A DNA stretch of 63,523 nucleotides, from positions 1 through 63,523 of the forward strand of contig NZ_JAOZVR010000062.1 of the NCBI RefSeq assembly GCF_025869515.1, given 5' to 3'. A program made the translations under genes and the position numbers. The notes beneath the pieces were generated by a model that searched no databases, was not told the DNA's origin, and saw only the letters and a list, made by a program, of their open reading frames with translations. Below, piece by piece: positions 42,189 through 52,410 of the stretch. The stretch comes from Ferrovibrio sp. GTDB lineage: Bacteria; Pseudomonadota; Alphaproteobacteria; Ferrovibrionales; Ferrovibrionaceae. Position 1 is the stretch's first letter, and each line of letters opens with the position of its first letter.

Positions 42189-43079
42189 ATGGCCGTTGGC
42201 GCTTTGGACGGCAAGATCGCAATCGCCCCGATTCAAGTCTCCGAGGGCTACTGGCGCGGCGTGGTACGTCGGATCAGCCGCGATCCCGTCGCAATGATTG
42301 CCCTGGTGATCATCGTCGCGCTGGTGCTGATGGCGATCTTCGCACCCTATCTGGCGCCGGCCGATCCAGTGCGCGGCTCGATGCTGCGCCGTCTGCGTCC
42401 GGTCGGCACGCCCGGTTATCCGCTCGGCGCCGATGAACTTGGCCGCGATATGCTCTCACGCCTGATCTTCGGTGCGCGGCTGTCGCTGTTCATGGGCGTC
42501 ACGCCGGTTCTGGCCGCTTTCGTGATCGGTTCCGGCCTGGGCATTTGCGCCGGCTATATCGGCGGCAAGCTGAATACCATGATCATGCGCACCATCGACA
42601 TTTTCTATGCCTTCCCCTCTGTGCTGCTGGCCGTCGCCCTGTCGGGGGCGCTGGGCGCCGGCCTGACCAATGCGTTGGTGTCGCTGACCATCGTGTTCAT
42701 CCCGCCGATCACCCGTGTCGCCGAAAGCGTGACCACCCAGGTGCGTAACCGCGATTATGTCGAGGCCGCACGGGCCAGCGGTGCCGGCGGCTTCACCATC
42801 GTGCGCGTGCATGTGCTGGGCAATGTGCTCAGCCCGATCTTCGTCTATGCCACCAGCCTGATTTCGGTGTCGATGATCCTGGCGTCCGGCCTCAGCTTCC
42901 TCGGTCTTGGCGTGCGCCCGCCGGAACCGGAATGGGGCCTGATGCTCAACACCCTGCGCACCGCGATCTATGTCAATCCGCTGGTGGCCGCGCTGCCTGG
43001 CGTGATGATCTTCATCACCTCGATCTCCTTCAACCTGTTCTCCGACGGCCTGCGCACGGCCATGGATGTGCGGCAATGA
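42189..43079 (+). CDS. ABC transporter permease, DppC/OppC family
   Basis: 296-residue partner permease. It has a cytoplasmic N-terminal tail of about 35 residues and a first helix at 36-58, then PLGADELGRDMLSRLIFGARLSL, the coupling loop EAARASGAGGFTIVRVHVLGN and the glycine-rich LSFLGLGVRPPEPEWGLML. The stop overlaps the following ATPase start by ATGA. Normal length for the family. Confidence 0.93.
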   Translation: MAVGALDGKIAIAPIQVSEGYWRGVVRRISRDPVAMIALVIIVALVLMAIFAPYLAPADPVRGSMLRRLRPVGTPGYPLGADELGRDMLSRLIFGARLSLFMGVTPVLAAFVIGSGLGICAGYIGGKLNTMIMRTIDIFYAFPSVLLAVALSGALGAGLTNALVSLTIVFIPPITRVAESVTTQVRNRDYVEAARASGAGGFTIVRVHVLGNVLSPIFVYATSLISVSMILASGLSFLGLGVRPPEPEWGLMLNTLRTAIYVNPLVAALPGVMIFITSISFNLFSDGLRTAMDVRQ

Positions 43080-44131
43080 GCACGGCATCCGATATCACTG
43101 TGGATGCCCGTGATCGTGGTGGTCCGCGTCAGCCGCTGCTCACGGTCAAAGGGCTGATCAAGCATTTCCCGGTCGGCAAGGGCCTGCTCGGGCGCAGTAA
43201 AACCGTGGTTCGCGCCGTCGATGGCGTCGACTTCGATCTGCTGAAAGGCGAAACACTCGGCATCGTCGGCGAATCCGGTTGCGGAAAATCCACCACCGCT
43301 CGCCTGCTGATGCACCTGATCCAGCCTGACCAGGGCCAGATCGTCTTCGATGGCGAGAGCGTCGGGCATGATGTTTCGCTGTCGGAATACCGCCGTCAGG
43401 TGCAGATGGTGTTCCAGGACAGCTATGCATCCTTGAATCCACGTCTCACCATCGAGGATTCGATTGCCTTCGCACCGCGGGTACATGGCGTGCCGCGCCG
43501 TGAGGCACTTGCGCGCGCGCATGACCTGTTGGCCCGGGTAGGCCTGGAGCCGCACCGTTTTGCCGGCCGGTATCCGCATGAACTGTCCGGCGGCCAGCGC
43601 CAGCGTATCAACATCGCCCGTGCACTTGCCCTGGAGCCGCGCCTGGTGATCCTCGACGAGGCCGTATCGGCACTGGATAAATCAGTCGAAGCGCAGGTTC
43701 TCAACCTGCTACTCGATCTGAAGGAAGAATTCGGGCTCACCTATATCTTCATCTCGCATGACCTCAACGTGGTCCGGTTCATGGCCGACCGCGTCATGGT
43801 GATGTATCTCGGCAAGGTGGTCGAGATCGGTGCTGCCGATGCGATTTTCGAGCGGCCGGCGCATCCCTACAGTGCGGCCCTGCTGGCCTCGATGCCGGCA
43901 ATGGACCCCGACGACCGCACACTGGAAGCGCCGCTCTATGGCGATCCGCCCAATCCGATCAACCCGCCGTCTGGCTGTCGTTTCCACACCCGCTGCAACT
44001 TTGTCAGCGATGTCTGCAGCAGGGTGGCGCCGGAACTGGCTGAAGTGGCCAGCGGCCAGCGGGTCTCCTGCCTGATGCGCCAGCCCGGTTCGGGCCATTC
44101 ATCTGCACCCCCGGCGGAGGCGGCAGAATGA
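43076..44131 (+). CDS. ABC transporter ATP-binding protein, OppF/DppF family
   Basis: 351 residues from ATG 43076 overlapping the permease stop. Walker A GESGCGKSTTARLLM, signature [10 protein letters not shown], Walker B LDEAVSALDKSVEAQVLN, switch FISHDLNVVRFM and the Cys-rich C-terminal extension GCRFHTRCNFVSDVC. The DEAVSALD form is typical of the DppF rather than the DppD subunit. It precedes its DppD-like partner, the reverse of many dpp operons. ATGA overlaps on both sides indicate coupled translation. Confidence 0.93.
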   Translation: MSTASDITVDARDRGGPRQPLLTVKGLIKHFPVGKGLLGRSKTVVRAVDGVDFDLLKGETLGIVGESGCGKSTTARLLMHLIQPDQGQIVFDGESVGHDVSLSEYRRQVQMVFQDSYASLNPRLTIEDSIAFAPRVHGVPRREALARAHDLLARVGLEPHRFAGRYPHELSGGQRQRINIARALALEPRLVILDEAVSALDKSVEAQVLNLLLDLKEEFGLTYIFISHDLNVVRFMADRVMVMYLGKVVEIGAADAIFERPAHPYSAALLASMPAMDPDDRTLEAPLYGDPPNPINPPSGCRFHTRCNFVSDVCSRVAPELAEVASGQRVSCLMRQPGSGHSSAPPAEAAE

Positions 44132-45111
44132 CTGATATTCCGATGATCGATATCCGCGACCTCAACGTCACGTTCACCGGCGGCCGCAAGCCCGTGCATG
44201 CCGTGAATGGTGTGACGTTATCGGTTCAGCGTGGCGAAGTGTTGGCTTTACTGGGCGAGTCTGGTTCCGGAAAAAGCGTCACCCTGCGGTCGCTGCTGAA
44301 CATGCATCCGAAGAACCGCACCAAGCTGAGTGGCAGTGTGGTTGCCGCGGGTCAGGATATCCTCAAACTGTCCGGGCGTGGGCTGGCCGATTATCGTGGC
44401 AAGATGGCTTCGATGATTTTCCAGGAACCGCTGCTGGCGCTTGACCCGGTCTATACCGTCGGTGCCCAGATCACGGAAGCCATTCGCCGCCATGAGCCTG
44501 TGTCCAGTGCCGAGGCCCATGCCCGCGCCCTGGCCCTGTTGCAGAAGGTGAAGATTCCCTCACCCGAGCGTCGCCTGCAGGCGTTTCCGCATGAAATGTC
44601 GGGCGGCATGCGCCAGCGCGCCATGATCGCCCTGGCGCTGGCCTGCAATCCGCAGATCCTGCTGGCCGATGAGCCGACCACGGCACTGGATGCCACGGTC
44701 CAGATTCAGATTCTGCTGCTGCTACGCGAATTGCAGCGCGAACTCGGCCTGTCGGTGATCTTGGTGACGCATGACATCGGCGTTGCGGTAGAAGTCGCTG
44801 ATCGCGTGGCGGTGATGTATGCCGGACGCATTGTCGAGACTGGCAGCGTACGCGACATCATCCGCAATCCGCGGCATCCCTATACGCAAGGCCTGCTGGC
44901 ATCGCGCGCCCATGACGCCATGTCAGGCGCGCGGCTGGATGCCATCCCGGGCGCACCGCCTGATCTGGCTGCCTTGCCGCCGGGCTGTTCCTTTGCGCCG
45001 CGCTGCAAGCATGCCGCTGCCGCCTGCCTGGTGGCGCCGCCAGAAGTGGTGGAGATCGGGCCGGGCCATGCGGCCCGTTGCGTTCGGCTGACCGAGGCAG
45101 TCGCCGCCTAG
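44128..45111 (+). CDS. ABC transporter ATP-binding protein, OppD/DppD family
   Basis: 327 residues. Walker [18 protein letters not shown]-loop [17 protein letters not shown], signature [10 protein letters not shown], Walker [16 protein letters not shown], switch [13 protein letters not shown] and C-terminal [15 protein letters not shown]. This is the second ATPase of the importer. It is the last gene of the 39538-45111 operon and ends 3 bp from the convergent pobA stop, with no room for a terminator between them. Confidence 0.93.
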   Translation: MTDIPMIDIRDLNVTFTGGRKPVHAVNGVTLSVQRGEVLALLGESGSGKSVTLRSLLNMHPKNRTKLSGSVVAAGQDILKLSGRGLADYRGKMASMIFQEPLLALDPVYTVGAQITEAIRRHEPVSSAEAHARALALLQKVKIPSPERRLQAFPHEMSGGMRQRAMIALALACNPQILLADEPTTALDATVQIQILLLLRELQRELGLSVILVTHDIGVAVEVADRVAVMYAGRIVETGSVRDIIRNPRHPYTQGLLASRAHDAMSGARLDAIPGAPPDLAALPPGCSFAPRCKHAAAACLVAPPEVVEIGPGHAARCVRLTEAVAA

Positions 45112-45114
45112 GTC

Positions 45115-46362
<1,248 letters not shown>

Positions 46363-46421
46363 TCAGGGAAATGGACGCAGCGGCCTTTGTCTTGTACTTT
46401 TAAGCCAGAAAGTAGTGGCGG

Positions 46422-46433
46422 GGCGATGTCGCC
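46422..46433. promoter_or_regulatory. Short dyad in pobA/regulator intergenic region
   Basis: GGCGA-tg-TCGCC lies in the 172-bp region between divergent pobA and the AraC gene, 36 bp before the latter's start. It could be an operator or chance in GC-rich DNA. No convincing -35/-10 pair was seen, but both promoters must be in this region. Confidence 0.3.
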
Positions 46434-46468
46434 AAGACAATGGGCGTGATGTCGATAGAATCAATCAA

Positions 46469-47371
46469 ATGACTGATAATATTCCAAAATTCTTTCTTTA
46501 TGGCGAAGCCGACAAGGATGCCGGGCTGCATTTTCTGCATGTCGAAACCATTCCGGCGCGCAGCATCTTGCACGATTGGTACATAGCGCCGCATCGGCAT
46601 TCCAACCTGTTCCAGCTGCTGCTTGCTGTCGGCGGCGGCGGTGAATTGCGGGCCGACAGCCTGGCGCAGGATTTCCGCGCGCCCGCGCTGGTGACCGTGC
46701 CGCCCGGCGTAGTGCATGGCTATCGTTTCCGGCCTGGCACCGAAGGCTGGGTCGTGACGCTGTCTGACAGCTTTGCCAGTGAAATTCTCGGACCCCGCGA
46801 TGCCGAGATCGGGCCGGCGATGGCCGAGGCGATGCTGCTGTCGCTGGATGGCAACGAGGCCATGGCGGCCAGCCTGCACAGGCAGTTTGCCGCCATTGCC
46901 GAGGAATTCCGCACCTCGGGCCTCGGCAGTCTGGCTGCGATTGCCGCACATACCCGCCTGATCTTTGTAGCCCAGGCGCGGTTGCGGCAGGCAGATCGTC
47001 AAGCCGCTCTGGCGCGTGATGCCGATGCCGTTTTGTTTGCTCGTTTCCGCGGCCTGGTCGAAACCCATTACCGCGATCACCGCCCGGTCAGCGCCTACGC
47101 CCAGGCGCTGGCAATCACGGAAAAGCGGCTGACTGCGGCCTGCCGTCGTGTCGCCGAGAAGGCGCCGCTGGATGTGATCCATGCCCGCCTGCTGATCGAG
47201 GCCAAGCGCAACCTGCTCTATACCTCGATGACCATCGCTGAGGCCGGCTATGCGCTGGGCTTCCGCGATCCGGCCTATTTCACACGATTCTTCACCCGCC
47301 GCGCCGGCATGGCGCCGAAACAGTTCAAGGCTGCCGCCGGTCACGAAACCGTTCAAAACAGCGGCACTTGA
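46469..47371 (+). CDS. AraC-family transcriptional regulator, likely activator of pobA
   Basis: 300 residues from ATG 46469; the frame is open further upstream into pobA but without a ribosome site. The N-terminal cupin-like sensor domain (LHDWYIAPHRHSNLFQLLL, LVTVPPGVVHGYRF) and the C-terminal two helix-turn-helix motifs (VSAYAQALAITEKRLTAACR, TIAEAGYALGFRDPAYFTRF) match AraC regulators called PobR/PobC in pseudomonads, which respond to 4-hydroxybenzoate. The divergent arrangement with pobA supports this. The closing block TRRAGMAPKQFK is typical of the family. Confidence 0.87.
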   Translation: MTDNIPKFFLYGEADKDAGLHFLHVETIPARSILHDWYIAPHRHSNLFQLLLAVGGGGELRADSLAQDFRAPALVTVPPGVVHGYRFRPGTEGWVVTLSDSFASEILGPRDAEIGPAMAEAMLLSLDGNEAMAASLHRQFAAIAEEFRTSGLGSLAAIAAHTRLIFVAQARLRQADRQAALARDADAVLFARFRGLVETHYRDHRPVSAYAQALAITEKRLTAACRRVAEKAPLDVIHARLLIEAKRNLLYTSMTIAEAGYALGFRDPAYFTRFFTRRAGMAPKQFKAAAGHETVQNSGT

Positions 47372-47386
47372 CGCCCTATCTTGACT

Positions 47387-47441
47387 TGACGCAGCGTCAT
47401 GCCATGCCGGCGGTCTTGCACGGCGGCAGGCCTGTTATACT
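47387..47441 (+). promoter_or_regulatory. Upstream region of acyl-CoA dehydrogenase gene: dyad and -10 box
   Basis: TGACGCAGCGTCA (47387-47399) is a 13-bp palindrome with a single unpaired centre, overlapping two TTGAC elements. TATACT at 47436-47441 looks like a -10 box, 31 bp before the ATG, but no good -35 is correctly spaced. Possibly an activator- or repressor-controlled promoter for the gene at 47472. Confidence 0.4.
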
Positions 47442-47471
47442 CTGACGGAAATAAAAATCGGGAGTGAAACC

Positions 47472-48677
47472 ATGGATCTGAATTTTACCGCTGACGAACT
47501 GAAGTTCCGTGACGATGTGCGCGCCTTCATCGCCGAGAAATTCGATGCCGAGATGCGTGCGGCCATGGCGCGCACCCGCACCGGCTATATCGCCAAGCAT
47601 CTGCATATCCGCTGGCAGAAGGCACTGAACGAGCGCGGCTGGGTAGCGCCGAACTGGCCGGTGGAACACGGCGGTCCGGGCTGGACACCGACCCAGCGTT
47701 ATATCTACGAACAGGAAATGAGCTCGGCCGGTGCGCCGATCGTGGTGCCGTTCGGTCCGCGGATGCTGGCGCCGGTGATCATGAAATTCGGCACCGAGGC
47801 GCAGAAGAAGAAATACTTGCCCGATATCCTCGCTGCCAATGTCTGGTGGTGCCAGGGTTATTCTGAGCCGGGCTCGGGCTCGGATCTTGCCAGCCTGCAG
47901 ATGAAGGCCGAGGACAAGGGCGACCATTTCCTCTGCAACGGCAGCAAGATCTGGACTTCGGAAGCCCAGTATGCCGACATGATTTTCTGCCTGGTGCGTA
48001 CCGCGCAGACCAAGAAGCCGCAGGAAGGCATTTCCTTCCTGTTAATCGACATGAAGTCGCCGGGAATCACCGTCACGCCGATTGTCACCATCGATGAATC
48101 CTCGCCCGGCATGCAGGAAGTCAACCAGGTTTTCTTCGACGACGTGCAGGTGCCGAAGGAGAATCTGGTCGGCGAACTGAACCAGGGCTGGACCTGCGCG
48201 AAATACCTGCTGGAATTTGAGCGCGGCAATGCCTATTCCGGTCATCTCAAGCGCCACTTGTCGCATCTGAAGAAGATTGCCAGGACCGAGCGGAAGGGCG
48301 GCCAGCCGTTGGCTGCCGATCCGGATTTCGCCGCCAAGCTGGCCGATGCCGAGATGAGCATCATGGCCATGGAGATGCTGGAACTGCGCGTGCTGGGTGG
48401 TACCAAGAGCGGCCAGAATCTCGGTGCGGCCTCGTCGATGCTGAAGACCCGTGGCACCGAGCTGCAGCAGCTGGTCAGCGAGCTCTCGGCCGAGGCGATC
48501 GGCTATTATGCCGCGCCCTATACGGCGCTGGTGGAAGGACAGAACGAACCCGGCATTGGGCCGGATTACGCCGATGGCGTTGCTGCGCGCTATCTGAACA
48601 TGCGCAAGGTGACGATCTATGCCGGATCGAACGAGATTCAGCGCAACATCATGTCGAAGCTGATCCTCGGCCTGTAA
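47472..48677 (+). CDS. Acyl-CoA dehydrogenase (pimeloyl-CoA dehydrogenase large-subunit-like)
   Basis: 401 residues, FAD-dependent acyl-CoA dehydrogenase. The N-terminal helical domain, the middle beta domain with QGYSEPGSGSDLASLQ and GSKIWTSEAQYADMIF, and the C-terminal helical domain ending AGSNEIQRNIMSKLILGL are all present. The style (ERGWVAPNWPVEHGGPGW) is that of the large subunit of pimeloyl-CoA dehydrogenase and of aromatic-acid-associated dehydrogenases. No small-subunit partner gene is adjacent. GGGAGTGAAACC precedes the ATG. It is monocistronic, ending 4 bp from a convergent gene. Confidence 0.9.
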   Translation: MDLNFTADELKFRDDVRAFIAEKFDAEMRAAMARTRTGYIAKHLHIRWQKALNERGWVAPNWPVEHGGPGWTPTQRYIYEQEMSSAGAPIVVPFGPRMLAPVIMKFGTEAQKKKYLPDILAANVWWCQGYSEPGSGSDLASLQMKAEDKGDHFLCNGSKIWTSEAQYADMIFCLVRTAQTKKPQEGISFLLIDMKSPGITVTPIVTIDESSPGMQEVNQVFFDDVQVPKENLVGELNQGWTCAKYLLEFERGNAYSGHLKRHLSHLKKIARTERKGGQPLAADPDFAAKLADAEMSIMAMEMLELRVLGGTKSGQNLGAASSMLKTRGTELQQLVSELSAEAIGYYAAPYTALVEGQNEPGIGPDYADGVAARYLNMRKVTIYAGSNEIQRNIMSKLILGL

Positions 48678-48681
48678 TCCG

Positions 48682-49782
48682 TCAGACCCTGGCGATGACG
48701 GCGATCAATCCACCGCCATCGGGGCCCTGATGCTCGGCGCCGCCGGATACGAAAATCCGGCCGTCGCCGGTCACGCCGGCGACCATGCCGCCCACCGCGC
48801 CGCGGATATGGCGCTGAGCGTTGATGTCGGTGTCGTCCAGCATGGTGTGGCGGTTGCCGCGGATGATGCCGCGTCGATCCGGTTCGCATTTCACCAGTAC
48901 GCCACGGATACGCAGGGCATCATTCTCTGAAACCTGCGGATCGGCGACGATATTGAGATCGTCGAGCGCGGCGACGACGGCGCGGATGTCCAGCGCATCG
49001 CGCATCGGCCGGTGCGCGATGGCGAGGTTGCCGCTCCAGTCTGTCGCATTGCCCAGCACAATCACTTCGTTGCAATCCACTTCGACACCCGACGAGATGC
49101 TGGCGCGGTCGGAGGCGATGCCGTAATCGGCGAACATCGCGGATTCCGTGATCCGTGCCGGGCGGGCATCGCCCAGCGCCAGCGCCACGCCAAAGGCACC
49201 GGCGACACGGGCGTAAGCCATCGAGCGGTTCGAATCCGCGGTCAGCACGGCGGCGCCGCGTGCAGCTGCCTCCTGCGCGCGTGCGGCCGTCACGCAGGGC
49301 GCTTTCACCTGTACGAAATGCACATCAGCCATATCTGTAATACCGGCATCGGCAATCGCGGCCTGCACGGTATCCGCCACCATTTCAATATGGCTGCGGC
49401 GACCGACATTTTCGGGCGCCATCGGTTTGCTGAAGGCAACGCCGATCGCCAGACGCTTGTCGCCAGTCGGTGCGACAGAGGCGGGGCTGCGCGAGAAGAC
49501 CAGATAATGCGGAGACAGTACCCCTTCGGTGCCGCCTGACAGGATGCAGGGAATCGTCTTGACGACCGCCTCGCGCGATTTGCCGGTGCGTTCGGCCAGC
49601 AGGGTGGAGAAGGTCAGCGTGAAGTAGCCACGGGTGAAATCGTTCACGCCACCATTGCCTTCGGTCTTGCCGATGATGGCCACAACATCGGTAGGTGCGA
49701 GTTCGCCACGATCAAAGAGGTCGGCAAGGGCGGAAAGATCGCCGGGATGGCGCATGGACAGGCGATGGACGGCGGCTTGCAT
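48682..49782 (-). CDS. Ring-opening amidohydrolase (cyanuric acid amidohydrolase/barbiturase family)
   Basis: 366 residues from ATG 49782 (CGGAG 6 bp upstream). This rare fold has three similar domains, each giving one Lys-Ser pair. All three pairs are visible: K39 (IIGKTEGNGG) with S82 (LSGGTEG), K160 (VQVKAPCVT) with S230 (ISSGVEVDCNEV), and K298 (LVKCEPDRRG) with S346 (VSGGAEHQGPDGGG). Members open the ring of cyanuric acid or barbituric acid; the sequence alone does not tell which, and many homologues are uncharacterised. It is alone on the minus strand, divergent from the operon at 50026. An amidase and an AtzG/AtzE-like pair occur elsewhere in the window. Confidence 0.9.
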   Translation of the reverse strand: MQAAVHRLSMRHPGDLSALADLFDRGELAPTDVVAIIGKTEGNGGVNDFTRGYFTLTFSTLLAERTGKSREAVVKTIPCILSGGTEGVLSPHYLVFSRSPASVAPTGDKRLAIGVAFSKPMAPENVGRRSHIEMVADTVQAAIADAGITDMADVHFVQVKAPCVTAARAQEAAARGAAVLTADSNRSMAYARVAGAFGVALALGDARPARITESAMFADYGIASDRASISSGVEVDCNEVIVLGNATDWSGNLAIAHRPMRDALDIRAVVAALDDLNIVADPQVSENDALRIRGVLVKCEPDRRGIIRGNRHTMLDDTDINAQRHIRGAVGGMVAGVTGDGRIFVSGGAEHQGPDGGGLIAVIARV

Positions 49783-49998
49783 GAATGCTCCGGAAAACAA
49801 TGATGTCCGTGTAGCAAGATGTATTCCGCTGCTGGTTACCCGGCATTGCGGATTTCGATACCAGCATTAGCCCAAATATTAGGCGTGGGTGCTACTGTCT
49901 TGGGCGCCCTGCAACCGGCAGTCCCTTTGCTTTCACGGTAAAGCTGCAGCCACAGCGAGTCTCGGTTGATTCCCGAACCAGGCGGGCGCTTCTGCGGC

Positions 49999-50014
49999 TG
50001 GCACATTGTATGCA
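49999..50014 (+). promoter_or_regulatory. Sigma-54-like promoter upstream of VOC-transporter operon
   Basis: TGGCACATTGTATGCA has GG (50000-50001) and GC (50012-50013) exactly 10 bp apart and differs from TGGCAC-N5-TTGCA at one position. Predicted transcription start is about 50025, immediately at the VOC gene's ATG (50026), for which no ribosome site is visible. The mRNA could be leaderless, or the true start codon may lie further in. The rest of the 243-bp region between 49782 and 50026 shows no gene. Confidence 0.4.
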
Positions 50015-50025
50015 CAGCAGCAGAC

Positions 50026-50517
50026 ATGGCAGGCGTCATTACCGGACTGTTTCATGTCGCTATTAAAACCGCGGATCTGGCCAAGACCCGCTGGTTTTAC
50101 TGCGACCTGCTCGGGCTGGCCGAAGTGGCGCGGCCCGATTTCGGCTATCCCGGCGCCTGGATCGCCGTGCCGACGCCGGTGGGCGAGGCAATCATCCATA
50201 TCTATGCCGGCGGTCCCGCGCTTGGTCCGGAAGGCAAGGCGCCGAGCGGCAGCGGCGCCATCGATCATATTTCGCTGACTGCAGTCGGCTACCACGATTT
50301 CATCGCGCGTTTCCGCCAGCAGGGCATCGACTGGCGTGAATTCCTGGTGCCCAACACCACCTACTGGCAGCTCTTCGTCTACGACCCCAGCGGCGTGCAG
50401 CTCGAACTCACCTTCGATGGTCGTGCCGAACAGGGCGAACCGCCCGATATGTCGCCCGGGCGTTGCTATGTCGCCGGCACCAGCTTTTTCCAGCCATCGC
50501 AATACGCTTTTGCCTGA
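50026..50517 (+). CDS. VOC-superfamily protein (possible dioxygenase or glyoxalase-like)
   Basis: 163 residues from ATG 50026; the frame is open 60 bp further upstream but the protein domain starts here (GVITGLFHVAIKTADLAKTR). One VOC module pair with likely metal ligands H10 (LFHVAIKT), H81 (AIDHISLTA) and E127 (GVQLELTF). The length is that of single-domain glyoxalase/dioxygenase-like proteins, shorter than classical extradiol enzymes. It is followed after 16 bp by an importer's binding protein. Function unknown; it may be the ring-cleavage or isomerisation step for the imported compound. Confidence 0.82.
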   Translation: MAGVITGLFHVAIKTADLAKTRWFYCDLLGLAEVARPDFGYPGAWIAVPTPVGEAIIHIYAGGPALGPEGKAPSGSGAIDHISLTAVGYHDFIARFRQQGIDWREFLVPNTTYWQLFVYDPSGVQLELTFDGRAEQGEPPDMSPGRCYVAGTSFFQPSQYAFA

Positions 50518-50533
50518 TCCAAAGGAGAGACCA

Positions 50534-51538
50534 ATGACTATTCGTTTCTTTCGTACCACCATGCTGGCGGGCGCCGCTCTGTTCGCTCTCGCCGCCGGCG
50601 CCCAGGCTGCCGACAAGGTGAAAGTCGGTGTCTTCCCGGTTTCCTCGGCGCTGCCGTATTTCGTTGCGGTCGAGCGCGGATACTTCAAGGAACAGGGTAT
50701 CGACGCCGAGATGGTGAAGCTGATGGGCGCGCCGCCGATCGTGCAGGGCATGCTGACCGGTGATCTGGACGCCGGCGCCAATCTGGTCACCGTCGACGGC
50801 ATGAATGCCAATACCAAGAAGGAGGGGTTGGTCTATTACATGTCCCTCTACGGCCAGAACAAGTTCGCCAAGATGGAGCAGTTCGTCGCCAAGACAGGGC
50901 TGAATGCCGCGACGGTCAAGGACATCAAGGCCGCCAGTGCCGCGCCGAAGAAGATCATGTCGGCCCCCGGTGCCGGCAATATGGCGATGGCGCGCGCCGT
51001 GCTGGGCGCGGTCGGCATGAAGGAAGGCGCCGATTACACGCTGACCGAACTGGCGATGAACCTGCATACCGATGCGATGAAAGCCGGCACTTTCGATTTC
51101 GGCTATACGCTGGAGCCGAATGCTACCGTGATGAACAGCATGGGCGCGGCCAGGACAGTGGAAGCCGGCGTGGTGTCGAAATACATCATCGGCCGCGAAG
51201 AGGCTTATGCCTATATGGCGGGCGGCGCCATCACCGGCAAGTTCATGAAGGAGCGGCCGGAGGTGGCCAAACGCTTCTCGGTCGCCTGGCGCAAGGCGCT
51301 CAAGGATATCGAGCAGGATCCGACCACGCGTGAACTGCTGAAGGGCAATACCTTCACACCGCCGGAACTGGCGATGACCATTCCGCTGCCGCGCATGCTG
51401 ATGATCGATCAACTGTCGGTGCAGGACAAGAAGGATTTCCAGAAGGTGATCGACTTCACCATCCAGAGCGGTGTCATCAAGGAGCCGGTCGATACCGGCA
51501 AGTATCTGGTGGTGCTCGACAAGAAAGCTTCCAGCTGA
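50534..51538 (+). CDS. ABC transporter substrate-binding protein, SsuA/NMT1-like
   Basis: 334 residues from ATG 50534 (AAAGGAGAGACC upstream). Signal peptide about residues 1-25 (RFFRTTMLAGAALFALAAG, cleavage after AQA). The mature protein reads ADKVKVGVFPVSSALPYFVA followed by VERGYFKEQGIDAEMVKLMG, the hallmark of NMT1/SsuA-type ligand-binding proteins. Its stop overlaps the ATPase start (TGATG). Unlike four other binding-protein genes in the window, it has no hairpin after it. Confidence 0.9.
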   Translation: MTIRFFRTTMLAGAALFALAAGAQAADKVKVGVFPVSSALPYFVAVERGYFKEQGIDAEMVKLMGAPPIVQGMLTGDLDAGANLVTVDGMNANTKKEGLVYYMSLYGQNKFAKMEQFVAKTGLNAATVKDIKAASAAPKKIMSAPGAGNMAMARAVLGAVGMKEGADYTLTELAMNLHTDAMKAGTFDFGYTLEPNATVMNSMGAARTVEAGVVSKYIIGREEAYAYMAGGAITGKFMKERPEVAKRFSVAWRKALKDIEQDPTTRELLKGNTFTPPELAMTIPLPRMLMIDQLSVQDKKDFQKVIDFTIQSGVIKEPVDTGKYLVVLDKKASS

Positions 51539-52410
51539 TGCTGTCTCGTACGCGGGCGGCGATCCGGCTGATCAAGGGCGGGCCGGTGCAGGATGATCCT
51601 GTGCCGGCTGCCCTTGCGCAGCCGGGCGAGAAGTCCTATCGCTGGTTTCCGCCGGGCACGCATATCACTGTGCGCGGTCTGTCCAAGCAGTTCCAGGGCA
51701 GCGTGCTGTACGAGGATTTCGATCTCGACCTGCCGCGCGGCAAGGTGGTCTCGGTCTTCGGTCCCAATGGCTGCGGCAAGAGTACGATCATCAACATGAT
51801 CGCCGGCCTGCTGCCGATGGACAAAGGCGAAGTGCTGTTCGATGGCAAGACCATCGACGAAACCCGTATCGGCTATGTGTTCCAGAATTACCGCGAGGCG
51901 CTGTTCCCCTGGCTGCGTGCCATCGACAACATCCATTATCCGCTCAAGCTGATGGGCCTGAGCCGCAAGGCGCGCAACGAGCGGGTGGAAAAACTGCTCG
52001 GCCGTTTCCAGGTCAAGATCGATTTCAACCGCTACCCCTACGAGCTTTCCGGCGGCCAGCAGCAGACCGTGTCGATCATGCGCTCTCTGGTGATGGAGCC
52101 CGAGGTGCTGTTCCTCGACGAGCCCTTCTCGGCGCTGGATTATGAAATGACATTGTTCATGCGCGACCAGATGCAGAAGGTGTTCATGGAAACGCACACC
52201 ACCATGGTGATCGTCAGCCATGATCTGGAAGAGGCGGTCTATCTGGCCGACCATGTGCTGCTGCTGACACGCCGGCCGACCCGGATCGCCGATTTCATCG
52301 AGGTGCCGCTGCCGCGCCCGCGTTCGGCCGATACCCTGTCCGATCCGACATTCGTCGAGATCAAAAGCCGGTGCCTGGAAATCTTCCGCCGCGAGGCCAG
52401 GCTGTCATGA
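51538..52410 (+). CDS. ABC transporter ATP-binding protein, SsuB/TauB family
   Basis: 290 residues, with an N-terminal extension of about 40 residues before the nucleotide-binding domain. Walker A GPNGCGKSTIINMIAGL, Q-loop YVFQNYREALFPWLRA, signature LSGGQQQT, Walker B LFLDEPFSALDYEMTLFM and switch IVSHDLEEAVYLAD. An earlier translation start is favoured by overlap with the binding-protein stop. It is coupled to the permease gene by a 4-bp overlap. Confidence 0.92.
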   Translation: MLSRTRAAIRLIKGGPVQDDPVPAALAQPGEKSYRWFPPGTHITVRGLSKQFQGSVLYEDFDLDLPRGKVVSVFGPNGCGKSTIINMIAGLLPMDKGEVLFDGKTIDETRIGYVFQNYREALFPWLRAIDNIHYPLKLMGLSRKARNERVEKLLGRFQVKIDFNRYPYELSGGQQQTVSIMRSLVMEPEVLFLDEPFSALDYEMTLFMRDQMQKVFMETHTTMVIVSHDLEEAVYLADHVLLLTRRPTRIADFIEVPLPRPRSADTLSDPTFVEIKSRCLEIFRREARLS

